A stretch of DNA of 64,000 nt, from contig CM114271.1 in the NCBI GenBank assembly GCA_050084515.1, forward strand, positions 39,804,001 to 39,868,000, written 5' to 3'. How positions within the stretch are numbered: the first letter of the stretch is position 1; each line of letters starts with the position of its first letter. Both the position numbers and the translations under genes were made by a program. This DNA comes from Blasia pusilla. Lineage: Eukaryota > Marchantiophyta > Marchantiopsida > Blasiales. The notes below the pieces were generated by a model, which worked only from the letters and a program-made list of their open reading frames with translations, did no database searches and was not told where the DNA came from. Below are positions 25,625-35,769 of the stretch, in pieces.

Positions 25625-26159
25625 TTTTATTTTTAAATAAGATACTTGCTATCATATTCGAACGGATATTCCGTTAGAATTTGAGTTTGCCGCATTTGAA
25701 ATTTCACCAAGTGAGTCTTGGGTTTTGTTAGGAATATATTGAAAATTTGTACTAGTTGTGCAACTCCTTTTTGCATTACTCGGAGACCCTTGATGAAATT
25801 CACCTTATGCTTTCAGAGACTCACTTATCGATGAGACTTCAAGGCTAAGGACCTCAGACCAAAATAACTAAGCCAATCTACACGTTAGGAGGTATGTACA
25901 CCTCTTTTATATGTTGCATAAACCTATCAAGCATGTAAGATTTAGGTGCTTTAGCCAAAACTAATGCTTGTTTACCTATAACCTTGTTATTACAATGTTT
26001 TCGTTTGCAAGAATATCTCTATTAGATGGATTTTGTAGCAAAAATTTTTTTTTCCGCTTTAGGCTTATGGGGCCCACTTACTATCCTTCATACGAGTAGT
26101 AACTTACTAGCGTTATCACTTGGTTTTATTGTATATGCTTTATGAAAATAATGTATTTT

Positions 26160-26400
26160 GAGCCCCACCCTCACCCCAACCTAGCTTAGCCGGACCCTAG
26201 GCCCTCTGAGCCCGTAATGTAGAAACGGGCTCGTGTTGCCTCCACCCATTTTGTAGCCCACATGAAACCCGCGCGTAGCATGCGGCAAGCCCACAGGGCC
26301 GACCGGGCCCTCATTCACCATGAACTATAAGTGTGAACTATGAACCTTTTGCAATTCATGTCCAAACTTCTCCGTCCATGTCCATTTTTGTGCAACCATG
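26160..26400 (+). mobile_element. hAT-like MITE, degraded copy (3' part)
   Basis: The last 80 bp (CATGAACTATAAGTGTG to TTTTTGTGCAACCATG) match the 3' end of the MITE family. The sequence before it is GC-rich and resembles the interior of copy F. No 5' terminus or target duplication was found. Confidence 0.5.
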
Positions 26401-27620
26401 TTATTGGCGCTGTTGGAAAATATCCACATATTGGATTGCATACTTGGTTTCCCGATGCAATCAAATGCTTTTTCAATATTTGAGGGCTCTCATGTGCCAT
26501 TAGTTACATTCCAAAAATCTCACTAGATGCTGGAATCTAAATGAGAGTCCCTATCACGGAAAAATATCTCATTTTGACCAATCAGTAGGAAATCTATCAG
26601 GGTCAAATCCACTCGGCAAAGTCAAGGCCAAAGGAGCTCTCTAGGATCTCTGTACGTAAGACCTCTTGTTCAAAATGGAATCTCTCCCAAACTCAATGGC
26701 ACGAAGGGTATGAAGAGCAGTAAGGGAGGCCTGGAGGTAGGGGATTTTTTTTGTTTGATACCGCCCTACACTGTCAACAAGAAAAGAAATAAAAAATAAC
26801 AGGTAAATATTGACCAAAGAAAGGGCAGAAACTTCTAAAGTTTTGGAAAAATCTAGATTTTTCGCATAAATTATTTTCATGTATGAAAGAAAAACCGCCT
26901 TATTTTAAGGTGGGGGATATAGAAGAATAGGAGGAAAATTATAAGAATGCAAGAAATGAAAAACGCTTCACTAAAAACTTGTAGCATCCACATGTGCAAA
27001 GATGCAAATGAAAGAAAATAGAGAGGCCCAAGTGCATGAGGGATGCCTTTTTAGCCTTTTGAGTTGGTTTACAAGTCAAGTGCAAGTCTTGAGCAAGTCT
27101 CTTGTGAGTCTGACATGCAACTATTGTGCAAGTTGGGTGCAAGTTTTGGCATTCATATGCCTCGAAAAGTCTTATTAGAGTGACTTCAAAGACCCTCAAG
27201 ACTTTGCGACTCTTAAAATCTGCATAGTGACTAATTTGCGACTGGCAAGACTTGCAATAAAAGTTGCAAATTGTGGTTTTTAAGATTCTAAGACTCGTAA
27301 TTTAGTCATAATTGTGTGAGTGGTTAGAGACACTATGGAAAATTTTTCAGGTTGTTTGCAAGTAAGGGAAGCCACATACTACTCATAGTGGATCCACGAC
27401 TCCACAAAGACGACAAATAGACGCTATGGGACAATAACTTATATCTCAAATATCTCCCATTGAGTGCTTCTTAGCTTTCTATTTTCTACTGATGTCATGA
27501 CCAAAGAGGAAAGCGTATGCACAATACATGCCTCTAGTATATGCCCCAAGTATCAAAGGATGATTGCATATATACACGATAGGATAGGTTGGAAATTCAT
27601 CCTCGGACACAAAATTTGAT

Positions 27621-27950
27621 CAAGGTTGCATGTGGACAAAGTCCGTGTCCGCGGACATATCCATGTCCGTGGACTTATGTCCATCCTATGGAAGGACTTG
27701 TTCTTATGGGCCCCACCTTTCCCTTCTTTCTCATTCTCCTTACTTGCCTTCGTGTTCCATACTCCCCCATTTCTTCCTCCCTCCGCCTCCACTCTCCCCT
27801 CCCTCATTGCTCCTCTCATCCTTGCCTTGACTTCCATCATGGACTAAAAGTGTGGGTCCCATCTTTTGGAACCCATGTCCGTGGATATATCCAAACTTGT
27901 CCTTCCATGTCCGTCCTTAGGAAGGATTGGTCCGTTTTTGTGCAACCATG
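27621..27950 (+). mobile_element. hAT-like MITE, copy B
   Basis: 330 bp from CAAGGTTGCATGTGG to TTTTTGTGCAACCATG, flanked by an exact 8-bp duplication AATTTGAT (27613-27620 and 27951-27958). The ends form imperfect inverted repeats (CAAGGTTGCA against CATGGTTGCA). The motif TGTCCGTGGA is repeated near both ends. This is the best preserved copy. Confidence 0.9.
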
Positions 27951-28089
27951 AATTTGATGCAAGCATAAAGGACGACATGGATGGATACTTGTTCCGTGAG
28001 ACTATCAAATGGGTTCTTCGATCCATGCCAACACCACCACCACCCCTTGAGATTGAGGTTGACCACCAATCTTGAGCTCTTGAGCATCT

Positions 28090-28830
28090 AATGTCGGCCT
28101 TTGATCACCTGATCCCATAGTAAAGGTACACAACCTCGATTCTAGATGCGAAAGGATATTGTACACACCCTGCCCAACAAAGATGGCTTTGTGTTGTTGG
28201 ATGTCTATTTATTATGTTGTGTAGGACGAGATACGATTCGTTCAAGTTTGTGGTAATGCCTTTCGGTCTATTTAATGCGCCTCTGACGTTCACCACTTTG
28301 ATAAACTCCATCTTTCATAAGGACACAGATGAGTATGTGATCATCTACATAGATGACAAACTCATCTATTGAAAAACACTAGAGGAGAACACTCAACATT
28401 TGAAGACTATGTTTGAGAAACTCAAGGCAAACAAGTTGTATGCAAATGCCGACTAGAGTGAGTTCGGTTTGACAAAGATCAAGATCTTGGGGCATGTGGT
28501 TAGTGCAGATGGAGTGAGTCCAAACATGGAAGAGATAAGGGCAATTTCGAATGGGAACCGCCTTCCACTGTGAAGGGGATGAGGAGGCTCATCAGAGCGG
28601 TCCAATTTTACTAGACATACGTGAAGAACTTTTCGAGAATAGTGAAACCTCTCACAGATTGGACCACCAAGTTTCCAAACAGGAAATGGACCGAGGAAGT
28701 GAAGAAGGAGTTCAACTTTCGCAGGAACTAGTTTTGAAGCCGCCGGAGTTCGACCAACCGTTTGGAGGTGTACCATGGAGGAATGTCCACTAACAAGATA
28801 TTGACAATGATCTTGTATGTGGCAGTGACA
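28090..28830 (+). pseudogene. Ty3/gypsy reverse transcriptase fragment
   Basis: Motifs in order: TRYDSFKFVVMPFGLFNAP, then YVIIYIDDKLIY carrying the catalytic Tyr-Ile-Asp-Asp box, then ENTQHLKTMFEKLKANKLY and LGHVVSADGV, the usual gypsy RT palm and thumb sequence. Stops (for example TGA just after the YIDD box) and frameshifts break it, and it fades out at about 28830. It may be the continuation of the RT that stops at 24240, separated by later insertions. Confidence 0.85.
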
Positions 28831-29991
28831 TATATAGCCAACTACATTTGGTTTTCTAGTCTGACCGATAACAACCTTGAGGAGAACATTACATGGGACT
28901 ATGTGGAGGGCTGAAATGAGCGGTTTGGTCCGCAATTGGTTTTTTTGCATTCCACCATCGCCACCAAAACCATATAGATAGGCGAGGAGAAATTGCTTTA
29001 GCTATGAATACCCTAAAAACTCAAAATACCCATTCATCATAAATTTATAAGAAAACACACCTATTCCTTCATGTTTGTTTGCGAGTATTTTTTTATATTT
29101 TTCATTTGAGTGTTCCAAGTTCTAACTACAAAGCTTGTTTAATATGTATATTATAACCTATGTGCAAAGGGCTCCCCCTTCTCAAAGGCATTACAAGTTA
29201 GAGCGCATGTTTATGGCAAAGGATTTCCTTTTGCTATCTTTAGAGAATGAGTTGGTGGTTGAGTGGATGATTGGTGATTTGCCTATGTCTCCATCAATAT
29301 GAGATATGGGAGGCCATAAGCATAACAAGGGATCCATGGATGATGATGGTGGATTATAGCACGATAATGCGTGCTTGCATGAGTGCGTCGTAGATGTCCT
29401 TAATCGCTTCTATGACGATGGCATGGAAGAATTATGCATGAATATTTTAACTATGAACTGATGCACTATGAGAGCATTTTAATGAGGATATGCAAGTTCA
29501 ATTATATGATCTTATTCAAACATCTCACATGGTAGCTAGATTGCTTCTTCTCAACTTACAAGAGCATTTTTTTGTTTCAAAGGTATCCATCGACTTGAAG
29601 TTAGGCCTAATGCATAACTCATTGCAACCCAATCCTTGCTACAAACGCTCATAGTAATCGATTATGCAACCAACTCTGAATTAGCCACTCCACAACTATT
29701 GAGCCAAAATCCAACAGGATAATTCAACAAGGTCAAACATATATGCCCTTACAACCAGTTTCTATTTCATAGACATGGGTCATCCTTCAAGTTTTTCTCA
29801 TATTTTTGGGCCATACGATAAGGAGATGATATCCAAGGCGATGACTCATGAAAGATTCTTCGTAGATTTTCTATCATTCCATGATAGTTGCACATATATA
29901 GAGTTTCAGGATTGGAAGAGTTGATGGTATGGCATATAGGCCAAAATTCAATAGATGGTGCATGCGGAAGGAGCTTATAACATACAACAAA
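28831..29991. other. Unclassified sequence between retroelement remains
   Basis: No open frame or motif could be assigned. Position suggests worn-out retrotransposon 3' sequence. Confidence 0.3.
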
Positions 29992-30233
29992 GGGCGGGCC
30001 CTACTGGAAAAGTCACCCTCAACAGAGTAACCCCCAACCCTATGTATGAAACCGCATCCCTACCTAGACACTACGGCCCTACATAAGGTATGGCCTCTAC
30101 TAGCACACTATACTCTACGACATAATCCGTATGGTCATGACAGTTGTCGTCATACAACATGCATCGCTGACATACTATACTCACATACATACATAACAAA
30201 GACGAGACCATACACAAACACAAGTGTACCACA
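29992..30233 (-). repeat. Left (3') LTR of the methyltransferase-bearing element
   Basis: The segment 29992-30142 recurs at 32826-32859 plus 34187-34307 in the same order and orientation. On the minus strand the LTR could begin TGTGGTAC at 30233, just after a purine run TTAGGGGGGCGAG (30247-30235) that would serve as polypurine tract. The outer end at GCCCGCCC does not finish in CA, so this boundary is uncertain. Confidence 0.6.
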
Positions 30234-30292
30234 ACTCGCCCCCCTAACTGGCGGTTAGGTCCCTCTAACTTCCAAGAAGCCCTATACATCTA

Positions 30293-32512
30293 CTACATGC
30301 TATACACCTTCGTGGGTGCAGGAATCAGAAGGCCGGGTGCAAGCACGTGCCTGATGAACCTGGAGATGTCGTAACACACGCAATATCTCCCAAAAAATCG
30401 AGACCTAGGGTCGTGTAATCCCTTACTACGACCAGCACGTGTATAATCCTGACATGGCCATCCAACAATCACCAAATCCACAAGACCAACCCTCTCAAGG
30501 TCCTACGCCCCCAAAAATGCAATGTGTGACGACAAAGCACGCTGGTACCCACGAATTGCTGATGGCGGCAACAACTCAAGAAATCTCCGCATCAACTGCC
30601 CAATATGTCGGGATGAGACTCTCTGGGCCGTCTCATCTCGCTCCACATACACGTATCTCCGCACAAGAATACCGGCGTGCAACACTGCAGCCAAACCAGT
30701 GCTAATCCCACCAAAGAGATCTAACACACAAATGCCTTCCGACGGATACAACCATACAATGGGTGTAGTATCCAAGGGGATAACCCAACTGGACCAGAAG
30801 TAGGAGTCCGCAGTGGAGGTTCCTCTTCCTCGTGAGGTATAACAACCTCACACCAAAGCCTCTTGCATTAGGCGATCAGCCTCCTGCCATAGTGCACCGC
30901 CTGAACTCCAAAGTGGCACATCCAACGATGAGGATACCACTGCTGCAAAACTAGGGACCTCCTCTACCTCTTCATGCACAGGAGAATCCATAGCAGAAAG
31001 GTTACCCTCCAAAAAGTCTCATGGCCAAGTGACTACTCCACTAAAACTAGCCAGAGATGCTAACACTGTTGGGGACGACCCTCTTGGTCGAGCCCCATAA
31101 ATAAATCTCATAGGAACCTGGCTCATACGTCCATCCCCAGACTGCCAACCAGTTCTATAAGATGTTGTTTCAGTCCAGAAGTCCATCTGAAAACCCATCG
31201 GGTACAATACTGCTCCTCCAACTATTACATCATACGACTCGGCCAATGTGACCACTGCAAATACTCCCAACCTGGAGCTATCAGTCGCATGATCTGGTCT
31301 CAACTGTACATACAACTTCCCCGATGGCATGAAATGAGACCTATCATTGGCTCCTCCAAGCGATGTCTGAATCTGGAATGGGCAAGGCTCAAGCTCTGAC
31401 CTCCGACTACCCAAACCAATACATGTTGTCTTTCCCAACATCAAAGGTTGGGCACCAGAGTCTAACAAGACTCTATCTGGTCTACACACCTGTCTTGTAT
31501 GACTCACCAATCGAAATATCCCACTCTGGTTGTCCAACATATAAACACCAGGTGTAAGCCTCTCACGATCAATGGTTGGCCGGGCAGGTAATGCATCCAT
31601 CTTCGCCGCTGCTGCCTGCCAAGTAGCATTGGTACTCAATGCTACACCTGACATAGAGGGTTGCTCCACTGTAACACCCTCATCCATCTCAACATGTGTA
31701 GCAGTAACACTCTCACGTTCACACAACGTGGGTGCTAGCTGAAATACATGAGCTAAGTCAACTCCTAAGGCCATCAACTCAGTGGCTGAAAGCAATGGGG
31801 ATCCCAACACTGAAGTTGTCATCCGCAATACTGCACTGGATGCTGCATCCATGTCTACTACATGCGATATAGATGCCTCAGTCCCTACTGTAGGCTCAAT
31901 AGACTGCGTAGGAACCATAGATGGAGTCCTAAGCACCTCTGACAACAAGAATGATTGGGGAAGCCTATCCTGCCTCCCAGCCTCATCCCTCTGTGGATCC
32001 AACTCCACAATAGCACCACGTGGCTATGACGCTCGAGTGGCTCCTCTCGTAACTGCAGTCGTTGCCTCAACCTGTGCTGCACTCGCCATATAAGAGAGAT
32101 CATCCCCTCCATAAGAGGTGGAAGCCCATGCATAAGAGCTAAAAATCAGACAAACTTGCTGTCCATACAACTCTAGAATCGCAAATCCGACAGCGCTTCC
32201 GCCCAGATTCATGCACATAGAAATCTGCAACACTCTTTCACCACAACAGCAATCTGCTCCATACACTCAAGTAGATAGCTTCACATGAGATCACAATAGA
32301 GGTAGCAATAGGAACCTCCAACCTACAGAGCTTCCGTACTCCAAGCTCTCCACATCAGAAAACTGTCGAACACGAGTCAGAATCTTCAATCTTTGATAAC
32401 TTCCAACTCCCTGGACGAAATCCAGCGATCTAAAGTGTGTTTGAAAGCTCTGAGCAAGGCGCTTCTTTCCCAACCAACCACGCACCAGATACACACCTCC
32501 AACATAGGCCAC
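30293..32512 (-). pseudogene. Polyprotein with retropepsin-like and C5-cytosine methyltransferase-like domains
   Basis: One frame runs from 32512 to 30293 with no frameshift but in-frame stops at 32291 (TGA), 32267 (TGA), 32024 (TAG), 31019 (TGA), 30848 (TGA) and 30503 (TAG). The N-terminal part is unrecognised and may be Gag-like. A retropepsin-like domain follows: RVLLDSGAQPLML (Asp codon at 31460-31462), later SYDVIVGGAVLYPMGF and GWQSGDGR. The methyltransferase part has motif I GICVLDLFGGISTGL (Asp codon 30719-30721), YVYVERDE with the motif II acidic residue, and motif IV DLVIVGWPCQDYTRAG (Pro-Cys-Gln at 30457-30449) then GLHDPRSRFF, as in bacterial-type and plant C5 enzymes. The frame ends 47 residues after the Pro-Cys-Gln, so ENV (motif VI) and the target-recognition region are missing. 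It cannot be an active enzyme as it stands. Confidence 0.8.
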
Positions 32513-32859
32513 AAGCCACGAACATCCACGGCTGAGTAAACAATCAGCCCTAACCAGATCCTACTGATCTACGATCGAAGCTACCATCGATCTACTATAG
32601 TTCTTTGAGTGAAATCCGTGAAAGACCTTATGTCATAAACCATGTATAGAATCACATACAATCGAGCCACACCCACTCCAGGATGGGAGAATCCAGGTCG
32701 AAGCTTGGGGGAACCACCATAGCCAAGAGCTCTTCTCACTACCAAGGCTAACTTCCAACGCACCGGCTCAACTCAAAGAACTAACGATTCTTTGAGTACA
32801 CTCCACACTATATCCTCCAACTTAAGGGCGGGCCCTATTGGAAAAGTCACCCTCAACAG

Positions 32860-34186
32860 TGTCGTATAGTAAAATCAGCCAGTGGGTAAATTCTTTCCTC
32901 GTTCAGTGTTCAATAGATTTTTATTAGTATTAAGAAAATTAGCTTAGGAAAAGGAAATTCCCATATTTAAACCTCTTTACGGTGCCTCTTTTATGCGGGC
33001 CCAACTTTAGGAAAAAAGGTAATAAATAAAAAATGAATTTATAAAAGTAAAGTAATAAAAGATGACTTTATAAAGGTTGGTGCTTTAATGAAAAGCAAAA
33101 GTAGGCTTGGTTGGTAGCTAGGTTAGTTGGGGTAATTTGGAAAATATCAAGTGGGTAAAAGAGGATATTTTGGAAGAGATAAGAGGAAATCTAATTGTGT
33201 CAAAATATGATTGGCTGAGCAATGAGAGGAAGCCATGTAGCACAAAATAAGATTAGCTCTATTTCGTACTCTTGTGGATCTCTTGTGAGTATATAAAGAG
33301 GCGGGACCTTCAAGGGTTCATCATCTTCTATTACACATCTTGAGTCTCTTGTGTGACTCTTGAGTATATGGTTTTGGGATTGCTTGCTCTTCCAATGAGA
33401 GTGGATCACCCCTCTTGGGAGAGTAACTTGATCATGGTCTATTCTTCAAGAGGTTTTTAGAGTGTGGTGTGTGTGTGGAAATGAGAGGTTTGTCATCTTA
33501 GAGGAGTTTAGTCATACTAAAATAGTGAATGTTTTGGCTTGTTCCTTTCCCAATGAGAGTGGATAACCCTTCTTGGGAGAATAATTCCTCCCAAACCCAT
33601 TCTTGAGGAGAGTAGAGAATGTCTATCAAGCATGGATAGGGGTGGAGCACGAGTTGTGCCCGACTTTTCTTTCCTCAATCCATACCATGTCAAGACACTC
33701 TTTGTAGATAGGCATTGGTTCACTCGCTATTTAGTTTATCACTTTAGAGAGGCGTTCATGAACCAAGTCATTCAATCTCCAACTCCGGTCATCCTTCCTA
33801 TTGTCACATGTGGAAGGACATGGGATTTATCGTCACATATGGAAGGACATGGGATTGTACTTTGTATGTCCTTATATAGCAATCCATGGACGTCAATAGG
33901 CCTACTCAAGTAGGGTTTAACACTAGTTGTGCTATCTTCCTCGTGAACAAGCGTAAAGTAGTTTATAGGGATTTTATGGTTAGGAATTTTGGGGTCCGAT
34001 GTTACCAAGAAGTGATCGCCTTGGCACTTCTATTTGTGATATCTGTCGTGAGACAATGGAGAGTATACAAAAGAATGAATTTTTTATTGAAAAAGGAGAA
34101 CTTCTTAGAGGGTTCACCTTGCATTGACCACGTCTGCCGCAGCTAGAAGATATGCCCTTACTCGAAGAAAGGCTCTCAACACGACA
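32860..34186 (+). mobile_element. LTR-like insertion (solo LTR candidate) nested in the right LTR of the methyltransferase element
   Basis: The insertion starts TGTCG and ends CGACA, the TG...CA inverted ends expected of an LTR. It holds a TATATAAAG box near 33291 and blocks shared with the 21.4-21.8 kb segment. It also contains an internal duplication (CCAATGAGAGTGGAT at 33395 and again near 33553). No coding sequence was found, which fits a solo LTR. A clear 5-bp target duplication could not be seen (AACAG against AGGGA). Confidence 0.6.
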
Positions 34187-34307
34187 AGGGAATAACCCCC
34201 AACCCTATGTATGAAACCGCATCCCTACCTAGACACTACGACCCTACATAAGGTATGGCCTCTACTAGCACATTATAATCTACGATATAATCCATATGGT
34301 CATGACA

Positions 34308-34679
34308 TAGTGCCTCTCTTTCACTTTGGCTTTTCAAAAAAAATTTGTCAAGAGAGAGGGAGATCAAATATTTTAAAGGCTTCCTCTATGTTGTTATGTT
34401 GAAAGCCTTTTTTTTACTCTATTCACTAGAGGTTTTATGACTTGCTCTATGTCTTTTGACTTCTATGCAGAGTGCCAATCCAAATGCCAAGTAGTGACTA
34501 GAGGTGTCATTGCCATCATCACACAAGGTGCAAGAGTTGGTGCCGAGCTTTCCAATGCCAACCAGGAATCTCTAGTGCTAACCATCTACTCTACGTGATT
34601 AGGACCTCCAATAAATATTATTGTTCTCCATTACAACAACTTTGGGAAATAAATCAATAGTACTGAATGTGAAGAAAAT
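34308..34679. other. Short unassigned stretch
   Basis: No gene. A short inverted repeat (AAAGGCTT against AAAGCCTTT) lies at about 34375-34412. Confidence 0.3.
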
Positions 34680-35742
34680 TCCTTCTAGTGTGACCAACTT
34701 AGCAATATCAATATATGCTCTTGCTTTGCTTGTTGTGAATTTTATGCAGGAGACCAAGTGATGACTAGAGCTTCCAACCTTAGTTAGAGAGAGAGATTGT
34801 ACGCATTAAGTAGTGCCTTATGCTGCCTTGAGACCATAGACCATAATATAGATTAGCAATCGGTGGTCTATTTGGGAGGTGACACAAAACAACCTATTCA
34901 AGGAACTTAGCCAGTGAGCATCAAGCTACTGAATGGAGTACAAACTGCCATATGTCTTGTATGTCGGCCGACTCAAGAAGAATCTGATCTCAGTAGATCG
35001 ATTTGATCAAGCGGGAGCACATGCGACAGTCAAAATTGTTGTTGTATCGTGGAACACAAAAGTGTTAGAATGAGAGACTGTACTCATTAAATAGTGGCTT
35101 ATGTTGCCTTGAGACTATAGACCCTTGCGCTATGATGTTGCACAAGACATTACGTACCAGTGGAGTAGCTTTGGGCTTACCTAATGTGTGGAACAATTAT
35201 GGTGTGAGCAACCTAGCAATATCATCATATGCTTTTGCTTTGTGTGTTGTGAATCTCTTTACAACATAATACATCTTACCTAATTGGAATGCCCTAAAGG
35301 AGTTACTCACAAATGTAGCAGCTTTGGGCTCTAAATTGTGGCTTTAGAATGTGTTGAATAGCTTTGGTGGTACGAGCTGAGCAATCTGTATGGGTGGTAA
35401 TCAAAGATTAAATCAAGGAAGAGGAAGCTATAGTTGTCCACATAGAGAGTTAGAATGGATATAGGAGCCACTCAACACGTGGCTCACCACCTCAACACAT
35501 TTAACAATTTTCAAGCTAGTAATACACATCAACAATCAGTGGTATATTTGGGAGATGACACAAAACAACCTATCCAAGGAACTCAGTTAGTAAGCATCAA
35601 GCTACTGAATGGAGTACAAACTGTCATCCCAGATGCTAGAGTCATCATTGTAAATCCTCTTCATGAGTCTATGCCTAAATTGGCCATCTGTGTTACTACC
35701 ACCTGTAACAAGTTCACTATAGAGTGGATGAGACAACATTAG
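34680..35742 (+). pseudogene. Ty1/copia protease fragments, duplicated in tandem
   Basis: The second copy (35450-35742) reads MDIGATQHVAHHLNTF, the copia protease site with Ser changed to Ile, then VVYLGDDTKQPIQGT and SIKLLNGVQT. The first copy (34858-35060) repeats the YLGGDTKQPIQGT part and continues into LKKNLISVDRFDQAGA, the usual copia sequence that follows. Flanking words also recur (for example GCCTTGAGAC at about 34824 and 35104), so a segment of about 400-600 bp was duplicated. Stops and shifts make both copies inactive. Confidence 0.7.
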
Positions 35743-35769
35743 GTACAGTTGAAAGCAATGTGGGATGAG

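Larger units (their letters stand above)
24300..27612. other. AT-rich sequence without genes
   Basis: Only short meaningless frames are present. It contains a tRNA-like relic (25553-25624), a MITE 3' fragment ending at 26400, and an area of many GCAAGTC/GACTTGC words at 27060-27250 that resembles the ends of a DNA transposon but could not be classified. Confidence 0.4.
29992..34307 (-). mobile_element. LTR retroelement carrying retropepsin and C5-methyltransferase domains (non-autonomous, nested)
   Basis: LTR sequences lie at 29992-30233 and, split, at 32826-32859 plus 34187-34307. Between them is a single minus-strand reading frame with retropepsin-like and cytosine methyltransferase-like domains. 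No reverse transcriptase, RNase H or integrase is visible, so mobilisation would need proteins in trans or the rest has been deleted. The right LTR is interrupted by a 1327-bp insertion (32860-34186). Polarity is minus because both the reading frame and the possible polypurine tract read that way. Confidence 0.7.
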
